Counted from the stretch's first letter, positions 24,545-34,204 are shown. The stretch: DNA of 64,000 nt from CAKSQF01 sp964568425 (GCA_964568425.1 CAZMPO010000003.1:92603-156602), one strand, 5' to 3'. Made by a program: numbers and translations. The notes: generated from the sequence alone by a model not told the origin.

Positions 24545-26761
24545 ATGAGTGCCTATCGATATCAGACCGACAAAATCAGAAAAAAACTTGCGGGCATGGG
24601 CATAAATGTTGACAGCGCGGCGGCATGGATGATCGCCGAGCAGTTTTCGCGTCCCGATGACCTCTCGTCTGCCGCAGTTGTTCTTTTTGACGACAGACTT
24701 GTTTTTGTAAATGATGGCGATATCATATTTGATGAAAAGCTCGCCGATGTTGCCGATCTTCACCTCGAGGAGAGCGTGTCGGGATGCTCGCTCGTTTGCA
24801 CCGTAAAAGGGATCTCCCGATCGGTCGCGTCGATGTCCTATTCGTGTAAGGATGATGCGTTCAAGCTTGTTTGCGTATTCGAAAAGCTTGTCTCGGGCGA
24901 GCGTTATGAGCGTGTCGAGCCGGACGACAGATTTTGCCCCAAATGCGGAAGGCGTTATCCGGACGCGGACAGAAAATTCTGCCCTCACTGCGTTGACGGC
25001 AGAAGGGTCATGTCGGGAATGCTGATCTTTTTCAAAAAATACATACCGCAGATAATCATTACTCTTCTTCTGCTTGTTGTGACGAGCGCACTCGCGGTCG
25101 TGTCTCCCTATCTCAGCTCGGGATTTTATTATGATGAGGTCCTCTCCGCCGACGGAAGCTTCTACGGCAAGATCATTTTTGTTATCACACTCATAGTCGC
25201 ACTTCGACTGTTTCGTGTCGGTGTTGATATGCTTTCGCAGGCTGTTTCGAGCAGAATATCTGCAAAGCTTTCATATGACATGAAAAAGACGATATTCGGC
25301 GCGATCGAAAAGCTGTCGGTGTCCTATTTTTCGGCAAGATCGACAGGCGGACTTATGAATCAGGTCAATTCGGACGCCGATCGTATATATTGGGCGTTTA
25401 CCGACGGTTTTCCGATGCTTGTAATAAATGTCGTACAGCTTGTTGCCGTGATCATCGTGATGATCACGATAAATCCGCTTCTCACCCTTCTGGCACTTCT
25501 CCTCTTTCCGCTCACACTTTTCTTGATCGGCAAGACCTACGGTCAGACACGCAAACTGAACGCGAAGAATTATTCTCGCGAGCGCGCAATGACCGGCATG
25601 CTCTCTGATCTGCTGAACGGAATAAGGGTCGTCAAATCCTTCGCAGGCGAAAAAAGAGAATCCGCACGCTTCGAGAAATCAAATCGAGCACTTTCGGACG
25701 CAAGCAGACGTCGCTCTGTCTACGCATCGACCGTCTTTCCGATGCTCGGTATGCTCGTCTATCTCGGCACGATAATCGTTTGGGCGGTCGGCGGCTGGAT
25801 GACAGTCACCGACAGCTTCGGAATGACCTACGGACAGCTGCTGACCTTCTCGGCATATGTTTCGATGGTGTATGAGCCGATGTACTCGCTCGTGAGCCTC
25901 GTTCAAAACGCATCCGAAAGCATGAACGCTATGAGCCGTCTGCTCGAGGTCATGGACGCAAAGCCCGATGTCGAGGCACCGACCGCTCCCGTGTCGCTCG
26001 GCGAGATGCGCGGCGATGTGTCGTTCAAAAATGTCAAGTTCTCCTATGTCAAAAATCGCACCGTCCTTGACGGAATCTCGTTTGATATAGCTGCCGGCAG
26101 TAATATAGGCATCGTCGGACATACAGGCGCGGGCAAATCAACCATCGCCAATCTGATCATAAGACTTTACGATGTCGATGAGGGCGAGATAACCATCGAC
26201 GGCGTGAATGTCAAGGATATATCCTTCGAGGAACTTCATAAAAATATCGCGATAGTCTCGCAGGAGACCTATCTGTTCGTCGGAACTCTGTTTGACAACA
26301 TCCGCTATTCAAGCCCCGATGCGACGACCGCGGAGGTGATCGCGGCGGCTAAAGCGGCGGGCGCGCATGAATTTATATCAAAGCTTCCCGATGGATATGA
26401 GACCAAGGTCGGGCAGGGCTATAAAGAGCTCTCGGGCGGTGAGCGTCAGCGTATATCGATCGCACGCGCACTCCTTCGCGACCCGAAGATACTGATCCTC
26501 GATGAGGCAACTGCGGCAATGGATACAAAGACCGAGCAGATGATACAAAGGACGCTTGACGAAATGTCAAAGGGTCGCACGACCATCACCATCGCGCATA
26601 GGCTTTCAACACTGAAAAACGCCGATTATCTTATTGTTATCAAGGATAAAAAGGTCTGCGAATACGGCAGTCCGGTCGAGCTTATCGCAAAAGACGGTGT
26701 CTATCGCCGACTTTATACCCTCCAGCTGCAAGCACTTCGCGATGCGGGAATCGCAGAATGA
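24545..26761 (+). CDS. ABC exporter with N-terminal soluble domain and zinc ribbon (cassette 1, first)
   Basis: 738 residues. About 1-125 form a beta-rich soluble domain (VVLFDDRLVFVNDGDI) that could be a PH-like fold. Residues about 130-149 are a zinc ribbon (FCPKCGRRYP...FCPHC). Six-helix exporter domain follows, then the ATPase with Walker A GHTGAGKST near 524, signature LSGGERQRISIARAL, ILDEATAAMDT and IAHRLST. The start is ATG 24545. Its closest relative in the window is the exporter at 34205-36523: both have ATAAMDT after Walker B and end with a RLYTLQ motif. It is followed after 29 bp by a DUF1854 gene. It likely pairs with the exporter at 27342. Substrate unknown. Confidence 0.9.
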   Translation: MSAYRYQTDKIRKKLAGMGINVDSAAAWMIAEQFSRPDDLSSAAVVLFDDRLVFVNDGDIIFDEKLADVADLHLEESVSGCSLVCTVKGISRSVASMSYSCKDDAFKLVCVFEKLVSGERYERVEPDDRFCPKCGRRYPDADRKFCPHCVDGRRVMSGMLIFFKKYIPQIIITLLLLVVTSALAVVSPYLSSGFYYDEVLSADGSFYGKIIFVITLIVALRLFRVGVDMLSQAVSSRISAKLSYDMKKTIFGAIEKLSVSYFSARSTGGLMNQVNSDADRIYWAFTDGFPMLVINVVQLVAVIIVMITINPLLTLLALLLFPLTLFLIGKTYGQTRKLNAKNYSRERAMTGMLSDLLNGIRVVKSFAGEKRESARFEKSNRALSDASRRRSVYASTVFPMLGMLVYLGTIIVWAVGGWMTVTDSFGMTYGQLLTFSAYVSMVYEPMYSLVSLVQNASESMNAMSRLLEVMDAKPDVEAPTAPVSLGEMRGDVSFKNVKFSYVKNRTVLDGISFDIAAGSNIGIVGHTGAGKSTIANLIIRLYDVDEGEITIDGVNVKDISFEELHKNIAIVSQETYLFVGTLFDNIRYSSPDATTAEVIAAAKAAGAHEFISKLPDGYETKVGQGYKELSGGERQRISIARALLRDPKILILDEATAAMDTKTEQMIQRTLDEMSKGRTTITIAHRLSTLKNADYLIVIKDKKVCEYGSPVELIAKDGVYRRLYTLQLQALRDAGIAE

Positions 26762-26790
26762 TCAATTTGGTCGAAAGGAAGTAATCGAAT

Positions 26791-27297
26791 ATGAACAGCA
26801 CAGACAGTATGCGGATAAACTATCTAAACGGCAAAAATACCGCGTTTTTTAAAAGCGGAGACTTTATCGGTGCCGAGACGAATTTTGTCGATCATCCGAT
26901 ACCGCGAGTCCATCTGCACCGTATGTTCCCGTTTTCAGAGCCGTTTACGAATATTTCGGTTCAGGATGACGAGGGCGAGGAGATCGGACTTATAGCAAGT
27001 ATCGCCGATTTTTCACCCGAAACGGCGAAAATGCTTCGCGATGAGCTCGAAAAATCATATTTCGTGCCGAAGATCACCGAGATCTTTTCGGTCAAGGAAA
27101 AATTCGGCTTTTCCGCGTGGAAGGTCTCGACCGATGTCGGCGATCTTGATTTCACACTTCGCGACACATACAGATCAATGATCTTTGCAGGCGGCGGACG
27201 TATTTTTCTTGTTGATTCGGACGGAAATCGATATGAGATCCCCGATGTCGCAAAGCTTGACGCAAAATCGTATAAATTGATCGAACTATATATCTGA
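26791..27297 (+). CDS. DUF1854 family protein (cassette 1)
   Basis: 168 residues, no signal or membrane segment. Recognised as DUF1854 by the pattern EEIGLIASIADFSPETAKML, then YFVPKITEIFSVKEKFGFSAW, DLDFTLRD and the end IFLVDSDGNRYEIPDVAKLD...YKLIELYI. In beta-proteobacteria DUF1854 genes lie beside ABC transporters near cyanophycin genes; here no cyanophycin gene is seen. Its position between two exporters, repeated in cassette 2, suggests it is a cytosolic partner of the exporter pair. The ribosome site is GAAAGGAAG before ATG 26791. A paralogue is at 33594-34175. Confidence 0.88.
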   Translation: MNSTDSMRINYLNGKNTAFFKSGDFIGAETNFVDHPIPRVHLHRMFPFSEPFTNISVQDDEGEEIGLIASIADFSPETAKMLRDELEKSYFVPKITEIFSVKEKFGFSAWKVSTDVGDLDFTLRDTYRSMIFAGGGRIFLVDSDGNRYEIPDVAKLDAKSYKLIELYI

Positions 27298-27341
27298 CAA
27301 ATGTCAAAGGAATATCACTCTACAAAAAGGAGGTGCGACAA

Positions 27342-29591
27342 ATGACCGACCGAGAACAAAAGATGTATGAACAACTCGGACGCGAGGTACTGCTCGAATA
27401 TTCGAGAGAACCGCTCGCACTGCTCGAATATGATATATCGCAGGCGGCAGACAAGCTGACCAAGGGTTGCATTATTTTCTACCCCGATTGCTACGCGGCG
27501 ATCGAGGGAAAGACGGTCATCGGCAGATGCGTCCTCGATGAGGGGGATCGCTACAGCGCAAGGGTTCTGTCCGGAGCCGTAAGGCTTGAGCTTGTCAAGG
27601 CGGACGGAGCTGTAACAACCGTCTGTAGGGCAACGATGGCGGCAAAATCCGACTTTTTCGCGACCGCCGAACGGCTTTCTGCACTCTCGCACGGCAGAGA
27701 ACCGCGCCCATCACGCGCACGCGGTGCTACAAAGTGTAAAAAGTGCGGCAGACCTCTCCCGCCGCATCAAAGCTCGGACCTTTGCCACAGATGCAGTGAC
27801 AAAAAGAAGAGCATAAAACAGCTGTGGGATGTCATAAAGGCGGACAAATTCTATATTTTCGCCGCCGTTGTTCTCTTTTTTGCGGTGACCGCCGTAAATC
27901 TCGTGACACCATATCTTAACAGACTGCTCATCGACGGCTATATCACACCGAAAAACGAGAATTTTGTCGGCTTCATCTCGGTTATTTTGTCAATGCTCGC
28001 CGTCAGCCTTGTTTCAAGGGGGGTATCGATAGTACGCAGTCTCCTTCTCGTAAAGGCAAGCACGAATGTCATAACGAGACTTCGCGGCAATGTCTTTGAT
28101 AAGGTGCAAACGCTCTCTGTCGCAAATGTCGGCAGACATACGGCAGGAAATATTTTGCACAGAATAACACGCGACACGGCGACCATACAGAGCTTTCTGA
28201 CAAATGAGCTTCCGTCCATCGCCGAGCAGGCACTTATTTTTGTTACCGTCGCGGTGATAATTATAATCTACGATCCTCTCCTCGCTCTCTTGATCTTTAT
28301 TCCGATCCCTATATTCCTCGTTGCCAACAGACTTTTTATCGATCGGACGCACAGACTTTATGAGGGACAGTGGCAGTATGAGGACAGAGTTCAGACATCA
28401 CTTCACGATATTTTTTCGGGAATACGCATAGTAAAGGCGTACGGCAGGGAGAATTATGAGGAGAAGCGTTTTGACAGGCTTGTCAGTGAAGAAAGCAGGA
28501 TCAAGGCGCGCAATGAGCTTTTTTGGGCGATCTTCAATCCGCTTGTCAACTTTGTTGTCTCTTTTGGCGAGTTTATCATCCTTTACTATGTCGGAAAGCG
28601 TGTTATAAACGGCAGTATGACGCTCGGAACAATGCAGATGTTCTCGTCTTACGTCGGGCTGATCTACGGACCGATACGCTCGCTTTCGCGTATACCGAGA
28701 CAGATCGTTCGGCTTCTTGCCGCTGTTTCGAAGGTGTTCGAGATATACGATGAAAAATCGGATGTTCCCGAGAGCATCGATCCGGTCAGTGCCGATATTG
28801 TCGGAAGGATCGAATTTCGCGATGTTTCGTTCGGGTACGACGAGGAGCGTGAGGTGCTTCATAATATCGACCTCACGGTAGAGCCGGGCGAGATGATAGG
28901 CATCGTCGGACGCTCGGGCGTCGGAAAATCGACGCTTATCAATCTTGTGCTCCGAATGTATGATGTTGACAGCGGTCAGATCTTGATCGACGGACGCAAT
29001 ATAAGGAGCTACTCGCAGGAATCGCTCCGCTCGCAAATAGGCACGGTGCTTCAAGACAATTTCCTCTTTTCGGGGTCGATCTATGATAATATCGCCTACG
29101 CAAAACCGAGTGCATCTCGCGCTGAGGTGATATCTGCGGCAAAGCTTGCGGGTGCGCATAAATTTATATCAAAGCTTCCCGATGCGTATCAGACCTACAT
29201 CGGCGAGCGCGGTTATACACTCTCGGGCGGCGAACGCCAGAGGATAGCAATAGCAAGAGCACTCCTTCACGATCCGCGCATATTGATACTCGATGAGGCG
29301 ACTGCTTCGCTTGATACCGAGACCGAAAAGCAGATACAGGACGCCCTTGCCAATCTGATGTCCAATCGGACGACCATCGCGATCGCACACAGGCTCTCGA
29401 CTCTTCGCCTTGCAAACCGACTTGTCGTGCTTGATAAAGGCAGGATCGCCGAGGTCGGAACTCACGATGAACTGATGCGCAAGAAGGGTATCTACTACGA
29501 GCTTGTCATCGCTCAGAAGAGTATATACGATTTTTCGGATAAGCGACAAGGCGGAGAGGGCGCACCGCCTCCCGAGGGTGGACAGCCTTGA
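27342..29591 (+). CDS. ABC exporter with N-terminal soluble domain and zinc ribbon (cassette 1, second)
   Basis: 749 residues. An N-terminal soluble domain (about 1-110, CIIFYPDCYAAIEGKTV) leads to a zinc ribbon (CKKCGRPLPPHQSSDLCHRC, about 132-151), then the exporter helices. The ATPase has Walker A GRSGVGKST near 523, signature LSGGERQRIAIARAL, ILDEATASLDTETEKQIQ and IAHRLST. ATG 27342 is chosen because AAGGAGG lies 8-9 nt upstream; an in-frame GTG at 27333 sits too close to it. It matches the exporter at 31370-33574 best (DTETEK after Walker B, YYELVIAQ near the end). The stop overlaps the next gene (TTGA). Confidence 0.9.
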   Translation: MTDREQKMYEQLGREVLLEYSREPLALLEYDISQAADKLTKGCIIFYPDCYAAIEGKTVIGRCVLDEGDRYSARVLSGAVRLELVKADGAVTTVCRATMAAKSDFFATAERLSALSHGREPRPSRARGATKCKKCGRPLPPHQSSDLCHRCSDKKKSIKQLWDVIKADKFYIFAAVVLFFAVTAVNLVTPYLNRLLIDGYITPKNENFVGFISVILSMLAVSLVSRGVSIVRSLLLVKASTNVITRLRGNVFDKVQTLSVANVGRHTAGNILHRITRDTATIQSFLTNELPSIAEQALIFVTVAVIIIIYDPLLALLIFIPIPIFLVANRLFIDRTHRLYEGQWQYEDRVQTSLHDIFSGIRIVKAYGRENYEEKRFDRLVSEESRIKARNELFWAIFNPLVNFVVSFGEFIILYYVGKRVINGSMTLGTMQMFSSYVGLIYGPIRSLSRIPRQIVRLLAAVSKVFEIYDEKSDVPESIDPVSADIVGRIEFRDVSFGYDEEREVLHNIDLTVEPGEMIGIVGRSGVGKSTLINLVLRMYDVDSGQILIDGRNIRSYSQESLRSQIGTVLQDNFLFSGSIYDNIAYAKPSASRAEVISAAKLAGAHKFISKLPDAYQTYIGERGYTLSGGERQRIAIARALLHDPRILILDEATASLDTETEKQIQDALANLMSNRTTIAIAHRLSTLRLANRLVVLDKGRIAEVGTHDELMRKKGIYYELVIAQKSIYDFSDKRQGGEGAPPPEGGQP

Positions 29592-30316
29592 CCGACTTTC
29601 ATGTTGCCCTGGAGCGAGCCGCCCTTGAGAGAGAATCGGGAGGTATCGGAACGCTCGGCGAAAAGACACTTCATGCGGCACTCAAATTTTTTGTCGAGCC
29701 AAATGCCGAATACCACGAAAAAAAGATCGGCGATTATTATGCCGATGTCGAGAGGGACGGGTATGTCATCGAGATACAGACACGCTCCTTTGACCGACTT
29801 CGCAAAAAGCTGGCATTTTTCCTCGATATCGGGTATAAAGTAACGGTCGTTTACCCCGTTCCCGCCATAAAATGGATATCATGGATAGACAGAGAGCAGG
29901 GGGAGATCGGAGAAAAAAGACGGAGCCCGAAAAAGGGCACCGTCTACGATATCGTATCCGAGCTATATAAGATCAGACCGCTGATCTCGGATGACAGACT
30001 TGATTTTCATGTTATCATGCTTGAGGTTGTCGATTACCGAAATCTTGACGGCTACGGAAAAAGCAAGAAGATCAGATCAACGAGATTTGAACGCATGCCG
30101 CTGACCCTCCTCGGGCAGACAAGATTTGGTATGACCGACAGATTTTCCGCGCTTGTTCCGACAGAGCTTCCGGAGAGCTTCACCTCTGCCGATTTTGCCG
30201 CTGCCGCATCCATATCAAGATCGATCGCGCAAAAAACTCTCCTTCTCCTGACCGATGTCGGCGTTGTCACACGGATAGGCAAGGAAGGCAGATGCTATAT
30301 TTACAAAATGAGCTGA
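29588..30316 (+). CDS. Nuclease-like protein with C-terminal winged-helix-like segment
   Basis: 242 residues; I do not recognise a named family. Residues about 20-65 carry a pattern compatible with a PD-(D/E)xK nuclease core: GTLGEKTLHAALKFF (Glu), then DYYADVERDGYVIEIQTRSF, giving Asp and ExQ on adjacent strands, as in Holliday-junction-resolvase-like folds. The last 50 residues (FAAAASISRSIAQKTLLLL, DVGVVTRIGKEGRCYIYKM) look like a winged helix. It begins with TTG overlapping the stop of the ABC exporter, so it is translated with the cassette. A role in DNA or RNA cleavage is inference only. Confidence 0.7.
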   Translation: MTDFHVALERAALERESGGIGTLGEKTLHAALKFFVEPNAEYHEKKIGDYYADVERDGYVIEIQTRSFDRLRKKLAFFLDIGYKVTVVYPVPAIKWISWIDREQGEIGEKRRSPKKGTVYDIVSELYKIRPLISDDRLDFHVIMLEVVDYRNLDGYGKSKKIRSTRFERMPLTLLGQTRFGMTDRFSALVPTELPESFTSADFAAAASISRSIAQKTLLLLTDVGVVTRIGKEGRCYIYKMS

Positions 30317-30335
30317 TCAAAACCGATCAGCTCAT
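30308..30335. terminator. Bidirectional palindrome containing both stop codons
   Basis: ATGAGCTGATC-AAAACC-GATCAGCTCAT, an 11-bp perfect stem. The stop TGA of the + gene (30314-30316) and of the - gene (30327-30329) both lie in it, so both proteins end in Met-Ser. T-rich sequence follows weakly on each side. Confidence 0.75.
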
Positions 30336-31289
30336 TTGTGCCGTTTGTGCCGTTTGCGCCATTGCACGATCAAATACCGATCTGTCGGGGATCGAGGCGA
30401 TGGCACCCTTTGTTTCGGTCGATATGCCCGATATCTGCACGGCGACGCTTAGATATCCTGTCGCCTTTTGGAGCGTCAGGGTGTCGATCTTGCACCGATC
30501 TGCCGAAAATGCCGTAAGAAAACTGCCAAAGAGGATGTCGCCCGCGCCTGTCGTGTCGATCGTGCTTGACGGGCGTGCATCGATGTGAGCACTGCCTTCT
30601 TTTGTGTGGATGTCGGCACCATTTTTGCCGTCGCTGACGATGAGTGCGGTGATGCCCGTGTCGATCAGATCCTTTTCGTTGAGTTCGATCATTTCAAGCT
30701 CATCGCGTGATATCTTCATGATGTCGACCTTGTCAAGATGCTTTTTGATCATTTTGGATGCCGTTTTTTCATCATCCCAAAGCGGAGCACGGTAGTTTGG
30801 GTCATAGCTGATGATGCACCCCGACTCTTTGGCAATACTCAGTGCCTTCTCGGTTGCAGATCTCGCCGGTTCGTCTGTCAGCGACAGCGAACCGAAGTGA
30901 AATATTTGGGACGAGCTGATCAGAGCCTCGTTTATCTCTTCGGGCGATATGAAAATATCCGCACCGTGACGCCTGTAAAAGCTGAAATCGCGATCGCCTG
31001 TCTCGTCAAGCTTTACGATGGCGAGCGTGGTGTTGTGCTCACCGTCTGTTATAAGCCCCGCGCTGTCGATCCCACAGGTATTTATCGTATCTTTTAACTG
31101 CCTGCCGAATACATCGTCACCGACCTTGCCGATAAAGACGGTCGACATGCCGAATTTCGACGCCGTCGCGAGCAGATTTAGCGGCGCACCGCCTGCCTTT
31201 GCGGCAAATTTCGGGTCACCCGAAGCATCATTTCCTATCGGTGACATGTCGATGAGTATCTCGCCGAGCGCGCATATATCATATTTCAT
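30327..31289 (-). CDS. PfkB-family sugar kinase (fructokinase-like)
   Basis: 320 residues; phosphorylates a sugar, probably fructose, with ATP. Motifs: N-terminal ICALGEILIDMSP, the substrate region AGGAPLNLLATASKFG, and the PfkB signature with the catalytic base DTTGAGDILFGSFL. ATG 31289 has AGAAGGGG 8-9 nt before it; an upstream TTG in frame is less likely. It lies 80 bp after the second cassette on the same strand, with a hairpin in between. The C-terminus is a short AQTAQTAQ tail made by a 9-bp DNA repeat. Confidence 0.88.
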   Translation of the reverse strand: MKYDICALGEILIDMSPIGNDASGDPKFAAKAGGAPLNLLATASKFGMSTVFIGKVGDDVFGRQLKDTINTCGIDSAGLITDGEHNTTLAIVKLDETGDRDFSFYRRHGADIFISPEEINEALISSSQIFHFGSLSLTDEPARSATEKALSIAKESGCIISYDPNYRAPLWDDEKTASKMIKKHLDKVDIMKISRDELEMIELNEKDLIDTGITALIVSDGKNGADIHTKEGSAHIDARPSSTIDTTGAGDILFGSFLTAFSADRCKIDTLTLQKATGYLSVAVQISGISTETKGAIASIPDRSVFDRAMAQTAQTAQMS

Positions 31290-31318
31290 GGTTTTTCCCC
31301 TTCTTTTCTTCAAAATTA

Positions 31319-31350
31319 CGGCTGACCCGAGTACAGATCAGCCGTTTTTT
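31319..31350. terminator. Hairpin between cassette 2 and the sugar kinase gene
   Basis: CGGCTGA/TCAGCCG 7-bp stem with TTTTTT on the + strand side and TAATTTT on the - strand side. It probably weakens or ends minus-strand transcription from the exporter gene before the kinase gene. Confidence 0.6.
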
Positions 31351-31369
31351 GTTATTTTCCCTTAACCTT

Positions 31370-33574
31370 TTAACCTTTTGCGAGTGCCGCCTCGGTCTGT
31401 GCCATTACGAGCTTGTAATAGATGCCGCGCTTTTGAAGGAGCTCGGCATGCGTACCGAATTCGGCAACGTGTCCGTGATCGAGCACGAGCAACTTGTCCG
31501 CGCCGCGCAGGGTCGACAGCCTGTGAGCTATTGCGAGCGTCGTGCGGTTCTCTGTCAGATTGTTGATGGCGTCCTGAATGAGCTTTTCGGTCTCGGTGTC
31601 GAGTGCCGCCGTCGCCTCGTCAAGGATGAGTATCGACGGGTCGTGTATCAGCGCACGGGCGATGGCGATCCTCTGGCGTTCTCCGCCCGAGAGCGAATAG
31701 CCCTTCTCGCCGACCATTGTGTTGTAGCCCTCGGGCAGACCGAGTATGAAGTCGTGCGCATTTGCCATTCGTGCCGCGTGGATGACCTCCTCGTTTGTCG
31801 CATCCGGCTTGCTGTATCTTATGTTGTCCCTGACCGTGCCCGAGAAAAGGTGCGTTTCCTGAAGGACGACACCGATCTGTGAACGGAGCGAGGTCTGCGA
31901 CAGATCGCGGATGTCTACACCGTCAAGCACGATACGTCCCGAGTTCGGGTCGTACAGACGCATGATAAGATTTATCAGCGTCGTTTTTCCGCATCCCGAG
32001 TGACCGACGATTCCGAGCATCTCTCCCTGCTTTACCTCGACGCTTACATGCTCAAGGACGGGGTTGTAGCTCTCGTAGCCGAATGTCACATCGCGAACCG
32101 ACAGATTGCCGCGGACCTTGATGTCGCGCGGAGACTTGCGATCCTCGACCTCGGGCTCTTCTTCGAGAATCTCGAGTATCTTGCTGAGCGAGGTGAAAAA
32201 CTGCGTAATGTTACGCGGAATTTGGTTTATCTGCATCAGCGGCTCGTAAAGTATGCTCGCATAGCTGTTGAATTGGTTCAGCTCACCGACATTCATACTG
32301 CCGCCGAACAGAAGGATGTTTCCATAGAGCAGGATGAAGTAGTTTCCGAGCCTTAACACAAATCCGACGATCGGGAAGAAAAGATCAAAGAGCTTGTCTG
32401 TCTTCTCGCTTTGATGAGCGGATCTGTCGACCTTGTCGGAGAAATCCTTGACCGCACTCTCCTCGCGTCCGTAGTTTTTGACGACTCGTATGCCGTTCAG
32501 GGTGTCCTGAAGGTGGATGTTCACTCTGTAACCGAGCAGCCAAGATCTGTGCCAGAGTCGACCCATCGTTTTCCAAAACTTGAGTATCGCGATGACGGCT
32601 ATCGGAAGCGGAATAAATACGAACAGACACATGAGCGGATTGATCATTATCAAAATGACCAGTGCCACTATGAATGAGAATATCTGCGAAAAGTAGGTAG
32701 GGAGCAGGTTGGTCACGAAGTTTTGAACTACGTTGACGTCACCGTTGATCCTTCCCATCATGTCACCCGTCGATTTTTTGCCGATCGACGACATTGAGAG
32801 CGATTGCAGCTTTTCGAAAAGCTGTCTGCGCAGACGAAGGGTGAATTTGTTGCCCGACACTGCCGAGATACGCCCTCGGATGACGTTTATCGCACGTTGC
32901 AGAATGTCAAGCGAAACTATCGCGATAACGACCGCGATAAATCCAGCCATCGCACCTGCCTTGCCGCCCTCGGGAACGATGTATTTGTTTATCGCGTTTT
33001 TCTGAATAGCCGGGATCACAAATCGCAAAATGATCGATACGGCGGACGCGAAAACAGGGAAGAAGAGCATAAGCCTCATGCCCGATGTCATTTCCCAGAG
33101 CTTTTTGTAAACATCGGTCTTTTTGCGGCAGTACGGGCAAAATTTCGTGCCCTTGAGAAAACGCCTGCCGCAGGTCGGACAGAACTGCTCCGGTTCGTTT
33201 GATGTGACAGCCTCCGAGCTGTCGTTTTCTCTAAGTATCTCGCACGCCTTTGCAATTACCGAAAATCTTGCGAGATGCTTGCCCGATACAAATCGGCAGA
33301 TAAGTGTAGTTGTTCCGTCTACCTTGGCGTAAAATCCGCCGCTTCCGTAAAGCTTTTCGGTGTGGAAATCGGTCATGCGAGCGATCTCGTAGACCGAAAC
33401 GACCTCCATGCGCCTTGTTTTGATAACATAATGCGGCGTGACCGCGATAAATCCGTCGTTTATGAAGTCATCGCCCTCAATATCATAAGGAACGCAGTAG
33501 TAGACCTTTTCGCCGCGGGATGCCTTTTCGATCTCCCCTTTGAGCGTTGTCGGAACTGAATAAAAGAGTTTCAT
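31370..33574 (-). CDS. ABC exporter with N-terminal soluble domain and zinc ribbon (cassette 2, second)
   Basis: 734 residues. The N-terminal domain (GFIAVTPHYVIKTRRMEVVSVYEI) has a PH-like strand pattern. The zinc ribbon FCPTCGRRFLKGTKFCPYC is at about 131-149, then exporter helices. The ATPase has Walker A GHSGCGKTT near 522, signature LSGGERQRIAIARAL, ILDEATAALDTETEKLIQ and IAHRLST. It is a paralogue of the exporter at 27342-29591 and occupies the same third place in its cassette. The start ATG 33574 follows the DUF1854 gene by 19 bp, with GGGGGTG as ribosome site. Confidence 0.9.
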   Translation of the reverse strand: MKLFYSVPTTLKGEIEKASRGEKVYYCVPYDIEGDDFINDGFIAVTPHYVIKTRRMEVVSVYEIARMTDFHTEKLYGSGGFYAKVDGTTTLICRFVSGKHLARFSVIAKACEILRENDSSEAVTSNEPEQFCPTCGRRFLKGTKFCPYCRKKTDVYKKLWEMTSGMRLMLFFPVFASAVSIILRFVIPAIQKNAINKYIVPEGGKAGAMAGFIAVVIAIVSLDILQRAINVIRGRISAVSGNKFTLRLRRQLFEKLQSLSMSSIGKKSTGDMMGRINGDVNVVQNFVTNLLPTYFSQIFSFIVALVILIMINPLMCLFVFIPLPIAVIAILKFWKTMGRLWHRSWLLGYRVNIHLQDTLNGIRVVKNYGREESAVKDFSDKVDRSAHQSEKTDKLFDLFFPIVGFVLRLGNYFILLYGNILLFGGSMNVGELNQFNSYASILYEPLMQINQIPRNITQFFTSLSKILEILEEEPEVEDRKSPRDIKVRGNLSVRDVTFGYESYNPVLEHVSVEVKQGEMLGIVGHSGCGKTTLINLIMRLYDPNSGRIVLDGVDIRDLSQTSLRSQIGVVLQETHLFSGTVRDNIRYSKPDATNEEVIHAARMANAHDFILGLPEGYNTMVGEKGYSLSGGERQRIAIARALIHDPSILILDEATAALDTETEKLIQDAINNLTENRTTLAIAHRLSTLRGADKLLVLDHGHVAEFGTHAELLQKRGIYYKLVMAQTEAALAKG

Positions 33575-33593
33575 TGCGGTATCACCCCCGTGA

Positions 33594-34175
33594 TCAGAGA
33601 TAGATCTCGATTATCTTGTAGCTCGATTTGTCAAGCTTTTTGGGGTCGGGAATGCAGAAGCAGTTGCCGTCGGTGTCGGTGATGATGACACGATCGTCCT
33701 CAAGCGTTCTGATGTTGTTGGTGGGATTGTTCAGCACGAAGGTTATCTTACCCGCACTCGTTTGAGCCTCGGTGTAAAAATATCCGTATTTTTCCTTCAT
33801 ACTGTATATGTGCTTGATCTCGGGGATAAAATATCTCCTGTCAAGCTCTTCGTCGAGCAGGGATACGGTCTCCTTGTCAAAGTCGTTTATGTTCTCGATC
33901 AGCCCGATCTCGTCGCCGCGCCCTCTTGTACGGGTGTCGGGCTCGCGGATGGATATGTACTGATCGGGGTCGGTTATCGGGAATGAGCGAACAATGACGA
34001 CTCTCTCAAAAAATTCCTCTCCCGATTCGGGGGTGGTCAACGTGAGCGAGATAAGCCCGCCCGTCGATCTTGAAAATTTCGCGTTTTCGGGTGTGATCGG
34101 TACCGATTTTCTGTGCTCGAAAAGGGGAGACTCTTTTTCCGCTTTGTCGATCTTGTTTTGTTTATTGTCTGCCAT
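33594..34175 (-). CDS. DUF1854 family protein (cassette 2)
   Basis: 193 residues, slightly longer than the paralogue at 26791 because of a charged N-terminal extension (MADNKQNKIDKAEKESP). The shared core is DEIGLIENINDFDKETVSLL, RRYFIPEIKHIYSMKEKYGY, KITFVLNNPTNNIRTLEDD and IITDTDGNCFCIPDPKKLD...YKIIEIYL. Soluble and cytosolic. It sits 29 bp after one exporter gene and 19 bp before the next, the same position as in cassette 1. The ribosome site is GAAGGAAGG before ATG 34175. Confidence 0.88.
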   Translation of the reverse strand: MADNKQNKIDKAEKESPLFEHRKSVPITPENAKFSRSTGGLISLTLTTPESGEEFFERVVIVRSFPITDPDQYISIREPDTRTRGRGDEIGLIENINDFDKETVSLLDEELDRRYFIPEIKHIYSMKEKYGYFYTEAQTSAGKITFVLNNPTNNIRTLEDDRVIITDTDGNCFCIPDPKKLDKSSYKIIEIYL

Positions 34176-34204
34176 GAGAAATACCTTCCTTCTTTAGTAG
34201 TCGG

